The position numbers and the translations under genes were made by a program. The notes under the pieces are model-generated. The model ran no database searches. It saw nothing but the letters and a program-made list of their open reading frames with translations, and was not told the DNA's origin. Shown in pieces: positions 6,147 through 8,283 of a stretch of 8,283 nt of DNA (its first letter is position 1; every line of letters starts with the position of its first letter). This DNA is from Oscillospiraceae bacterium (GTDB taxonomy: Bacteria > Bacillota > Clostridia > Oscillospirales > Oscillospiraceae): assembly GCA_016295225.1 (NCBI GenBank), contig JAEDLP010000081.1, positions 1 through 8,283 of the forward strand. Reading direction: 5' to 3'.

Positions 6147-6563
6147 ATGGATTTTACCGATAAGATCAACGCCACCAACGCCAAGAACTCCTTCATGCTT
6201 CACAACGGGATTCGACTGACGGAGATGGGTCAGGACTATGCCAAGGTGGAGGCCTACCTGAGCCGGGAGAACCGCAATCTCTACGGTGCGGTCCACGGGG
6301 GTATGTTTCTGACTATGGCCGACTGCGCCGCCGGCGGCGCGGCCCGGACCAACGGTATGCGCTATGTGACGGTGAGCAGCAGCTTTGAGTTTTACCGAAA
6401 TACGGAAGACAATCATCTCATCGCGGAGGGCCGCATCAAGAACCGGGGCAAGACCATCTGTGTGGCAGAAGTGGAGATCCATGACGGATCGGGAAAACCA
6501 TTGTGCGGCGGGACCTTCACCCTCTTTTGTACAGGAAAGCTGGACGAGCTTCCGGAGGAATGA
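6147..6563 (+). CDS. PaaI-type hotdog-fold thioesterase
   Basis: This encodes a 138-residue protein of the PaaI/4HBT group, which hydrolyse acyl- or aryl-CoA thioesters, usually as tetramers in the cytoplasm. The signature is NLYGAVHGGMFLTMADCAAG: Asn44, His50-Gly51-Gly52 and Asp59, the likely catalytic acid of the family. Strand-rich segments YVTVSSSFEFYR and the terminal repeats complete the single hotdog domain. The ATG has AAGAGG (6135-6140) six bases upstream. It starts 20 bases after the Smr-domain gene. Its stop (TGA at 6561-6563) overlaps the start of the radical SAM gene, so the two are translationally coupled. No phenylacetate genes are nearby, so the acyl substrate cannot be named. 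Confidence in fold and class is high. Confidence 0.88.
   Translation: MDFTDKINATNAKNSFMLHNGIRLTEMGQDYAKVEAYLSRENRNLYGAVHGGMFLTMADCAAGGAARTNGMRYVTVSSSFEFYRNTEDNHLIAEGRIKNRGKTICVAEVEIHDGSGKPLCGGTFTLFCTGKLDELPEE
6554..6558 (+). promoter_or_regulatory. ribosome binding site inside the thioesterase gene, for the radical SAM gene
   Basis: GGAGG sits within the last codons of the thioesterase. Two adjacent ATG codons follow (6560 and 6563, sequence ATGATG). The second is four bases from GGAGG and the first only one, so 6563 is preferred. The thioesterase stop TGA lies within this ATGATG, a stop-start overlap typical of coupled translation. Confidence 0.7.
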
Positions 6564-7507
6564 TGGCGTACCGTTCTTTGAATCAGGCCATGAAAGAGCG
6601 CTTTGGCTGCAAGGTCTATAAGCTGGCCCTGGATGGGGGTATGACCTGTCCCAACCGGGATGGGACCATTGGAACCAGAGGCTGCATCTTCTGCAGCGAT
6701 GTGGGGTCTGGAGAGTTCGCTGCCCCTGTCTGCGGCGATATCCGCCGGCAGATCGAACAGGCGAAAGTCAGGGTGGAACAAAAGAACAAAGGCGGCAAGT
6801 ATATTGCCTACTTCCAGAGCTTCACCAACACTTATGGTCCGTTGCCCTATCTGGAGACCATCTTCCGTCAGGCCATAGCGCCGGAGGAGATCGTGGCCCT
6901 CTCCATTGCCACCCGGCCGGACTGTCTTCCCAAGGCGGTGGTGGACATGCTCTGCCGCCTGAGCCAAAGCAAGCCTGTGTGGGTGGAACTGGGGCTGCAG
7001 ACCATCCACCCTGCGTCTGCCCGCTATATCCGGCGGGGATATGACCTGGAAGTCTATGAGGATGCGGTGCAGCGGCTGAAAGCCGCAGGCCTGGAAGTGA
7101 TCACCCACGTGATTTTGGGACTGCCCGGAGAGAGCTATGCGGATATGGTGGAAACCGTCCGATATGTGGGGCAGACCGGCGGGGACGGTATCAAGCTTCA
7201 GCTTCTCCATGTGCTGGAGGGGACCGACCTGGCTCAAGACTACCGGGCGGGGAAGGTGCCTGTCCTGTCACTGGAAGAATATATATCGCTGCTGGAGGAC
7301 TGCCTGGCGGTCTTGCCGCCGGAACTGGTGATCCATCGGCTCACCGGCGACGGAGCCAAGGGAACCCTGCTGGCTCCATTGTGGACAGGAGATAAAAAAC
7401 GGGTGCTCAACGCGATCCAAACGGCATTCCTGCGGGACGGAGTCCAGCAGGGGAGTCAATATGAACCGAGACAAGCAAAGGGGCAGACTGCCCCGATCAT
7501 ACGATAG
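6563..7507 (+). CDS. YhcC-family radical SAM protein (TIGR01212 type)
   Basis: From ATG 6563 this encodes 314 residues, close to the family's usual length. The start MAYRSLNQAMKERFG matches the usual YhcC N-terminus. The [4Fe-4S] cysteines are Cys29, Cys41 and Cys44 in TCPNRDGTIGTRGCIFC: as in relatives, the first spacing is long (11 residues) rather than the classic CxxxCxxC. Further family segments are GSGEFA (48-53), YFQSFTNTY, SIATRPDCLP, VWVELGLQTIHP, THVILGLPGES and KLQLLHVLEGTDLA, which map onto the radical SAM barrel. These proteins cleave S-adenosylmethionine to a 5'-deoxyadenosyl radical; the YhcC reaction is not established, and similarity to Elp3-type enzymes has led to suggestions of an RNA substrate. 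The gene is the fourth of the run; the CobW-type GTPase starts 16 bases later. The family is firm, the function open. Confidence 0.92.
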   Translation: MAYRSLNQAMKERFGCKVYKLALDGGMTCPNRDGTIGTRGCIFCSDVGSGEFAAPVCGDIRRQIEQAKVRVEQKNKGGKYIAYFQSFTNTYGPLPYLETIFRQAIAPEEIVALSIATRPDCLPKAVVDMLCRLSQSKPVWVELGLQTIHPASARYIRRGYDLEVYEDAVQRLKAAGLEVITHVILGLPGESYADMVETVRYVGQTGGDGIKLQLLHVLEGTDLAQDYRAGKVPVLSLEEYISLLEDCLAVLPPELVIHRLTGDGAKGTLLAPLWTGDKKRVLNAIQTAFLRDGVQQGSQYEPRQAKGQTAPIIR

Positions 7508-7523
7508 AACAGGAGGAACTGAC

Positions 7524-8283
7524 ATGACAAAAATTGATATTTTTTCCGGCTTTCTGGGCGCCGGTAAGACGACTCTGATTAAAAAGCTCATCGAGGAAGC
7601 GTATAAAGGCGAAAAGCTGGTCCTCATTGAGAACGAGTTCGGCGAGATCGGCATCGACGGCGGCTTTTTGCAGGACGCCGGGGTGGAGATCACCGAGATG
7701 AACTCCGGCTGCATCTGCTGCAGCTTGGTAGGCGACTTCGGCCAGGCCCTGGAGCAGGTCCTGTTCCAGTTCAAGCCCGACCGCGTCATCATTGAGCCCT
7801 CCGGCGTGGGCAAGCTGTCCGACGTCATCGGCGCAGTCCAGAAGGTGGAGAACCACGACATCCAGCTCAACGCTTTCGTCACCGTGGCCGATGCCTCCAA
7901 GTGCAAGATTTATATGAAAAACTTTGGCGAGTTCTACAACAACCAGATCGAGCACGCTGCCGCCATCGTCCTCAGCCGCACCGGCGGCATGAGCGAAAAG
8001 AAGCTCATGGACGCAGTAAAGCTGCTGCGGGAACACAATCCCAACGCTCCCATCATCACCACTCCTTGGGAGGAACTGGACGGCAAGCAGATCCTGGAGA
8101 CCATGGAGAACAAGGACACCCTGAAGGAAGAGCTGGCCCGTCTGGCTGCGGAGCAGGCCGCCAAGGATATCCATGACCACGGCCCTGACTGCACCTGCGG
8201 CTGCCATGACCATGAGCACGACCATGAGGAGCACGAGCATCATCACCACGACCATGATCACGATGAGCACGAGCATCATCACC
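7524..8283 (+). CDS. CobW/G3E-family GTPase, putative metallochaperone, 3' end outside window
   Basis: The window contains 253 codons with no stop. AGGAGG (7511-7516) is seven bases before the ATG. The N-terminal G3E P-loop domain shows Walker A GFLGAGKTT (9-17), IENEFGEIGIDGGFL (35-49), the family metal-binding motif GCICC (Cys63, Cys65, Cys66) and Walker B-like VIIEPSGVG (88-96). Where family members usually have NKxD for guanine recognition, the matching strand reads IVLSRTGG (148-155). After about residue 216 comes a Cys/His/Asp/Glu-rich linker: DCTCGCH (222-228), then almost only His, Asp and Glu to the window edge. COG0523 proteins deliver Zn, Co or Ni to target enzymes using GTP, and His-rich linkers before the C-terminal CobW_C domain are common. 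The C-terminal domain is presumably off-window. No metal-regulator site was recognised upstream, so the metal is unknown. Confidence 0.88.
   Translation, partial: MTKIDIFSGFLGAGKTTLIKKLIEEAYKGEKLVLIENEFGEIGIDGGFLQDAGVEITEMNSGCICCSLVGDFGQALEQVLFQFKPDRVIIEPSGVGKLSDVIGAVQKVENHDIQLNAFVTVADASKCKIYMKNFGEFYNNQIEHAAAIVLSRTGGMSEKKLMDAVKLLREHNPNAPIITTPWEELDGKQILETMENKDTLKEELARLAAEQAAKDIHDHGPDCTCGCHDHEHDHEEHEHHHHDHDHDEHEHHH
8229..8283 (+). repeat. 36-base tandem repeat encoding a 12-residue His/Asp/Glu unit
   Basis: A 19-base segment starting GAGCACGAGC occurs at 8229-8247 and again, perfectly, at 8265-8283, exactly 36 bases (12 codons) apart, so the reading frame is kept. The encoded unit is EHEHHHHDHDHD followed by EHEHHH at the edge. 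Looser GACCATGAGCAC-type units precede it (about 8205-8228). The second copy is cut by the window end, so the number of units is unknown. Likely origin is replication slippage. Confidence 0.8.

Noticed and set aside
6503..6562. ATG at 6503 as the start of the radical SAM protein
   Set aside because: It extends 60 bases into the thioesterase gene. The GGAGG at 6554-6558 and the family N-terminus support 6563.
7497..8282. A minus-strand open frame beginning with a Met/Val/Leu-rich stretch that looks like a signal or membrane segment
   Set aside because: The hydrophobic start is simply the reverse complement of His, Asp and Glu codons (CAT, CAC, GAC, GAG read as ATG, GTG, GTC, CTC) of the GTPase linker. 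The plus-strand GTPase has all family motifs.
8200..8283. The His-rich end as a CRISPR-like array or a vector His-tag
   Set aside because: The repeat keeps the reading frame, has no unique spacers, and alternates His with Asp and Glu inside a natural metallochaperone linker.

Overview
The window reads as ordinary chromosomal DNA of a low-motility-of-content kind: dense, GC-rich (high-50s % by eye) and mostly housekeeping. The CIRCE-controlled groES-groEL pair, strong Shine-Dalgarno sequences, a GTG start and protein flavour (clostridial GroEL, YhcC-type radical SAM protein, His-rich CobW-type GTPase) point to a Clostridia member of the Firmicutes. A gut Oscillospiraceae-like organism (Flavonifractor/Lawsonibacter/Oscillibacter relatives) is my best guess; that placement is inference, not proven. 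No mobile element, CRISPR array, phage gene, tRNA or rRNA was seen.

Layout. (1) Positions 1-34 may hold the right half of an intrinsic terminator cut by the window edge. (2) 73-1329, minus strand: a CNNM/CorC-HlyC family membrane protein (DUF21, two CBS domains, CorC_HlyC domain). (3) 1330-1649: a divergent intergenic region with a candidate promoter for each flanking gene. (4) 1650-2786, plus strand: a THUMP-containing RlmL-type rRNA methyltransferase. (5) 2787-2980: an inverted repeat, then the groESL promoter and a perfect CIRCE operator. (6) 2981-3268 groES and 3303-4940 groEL, followed by two consecutive hairpins. (7) From a promoter at 5023-5051, a tight five-gene run on the plus strand: a peptidase C26/glutamine-amidotransferase-like hydrolase (5103-5768), a small Smr-domain protein (5770-6126), a PaaI-type hotdog thioesterase (6147-6563), a YhcC-type radical SAM protein (6563-7507) and a CobW/G3E GTPase (7524 to beyond the right edge).

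How it fits together. groES and groEL form the HrcA-repressed chaperonin operon. The five downstream genes are separated by 1, 20, -1 and 16 bases, so they are probably cotranscribed and partly translationally coupled. Their roles do not form a known pathway. The most unusual parts are at the right edge: the G3E GTPase has the metal-binding CxCC motif, lacks the usual NKxD guanine-recognition motif where it would be expected, and carries a Cys/His-rich linker built from a 36-base (12-residue) repeat that runs off the window. I found no convincing new multi-gene system; the findings are specific second-look points.
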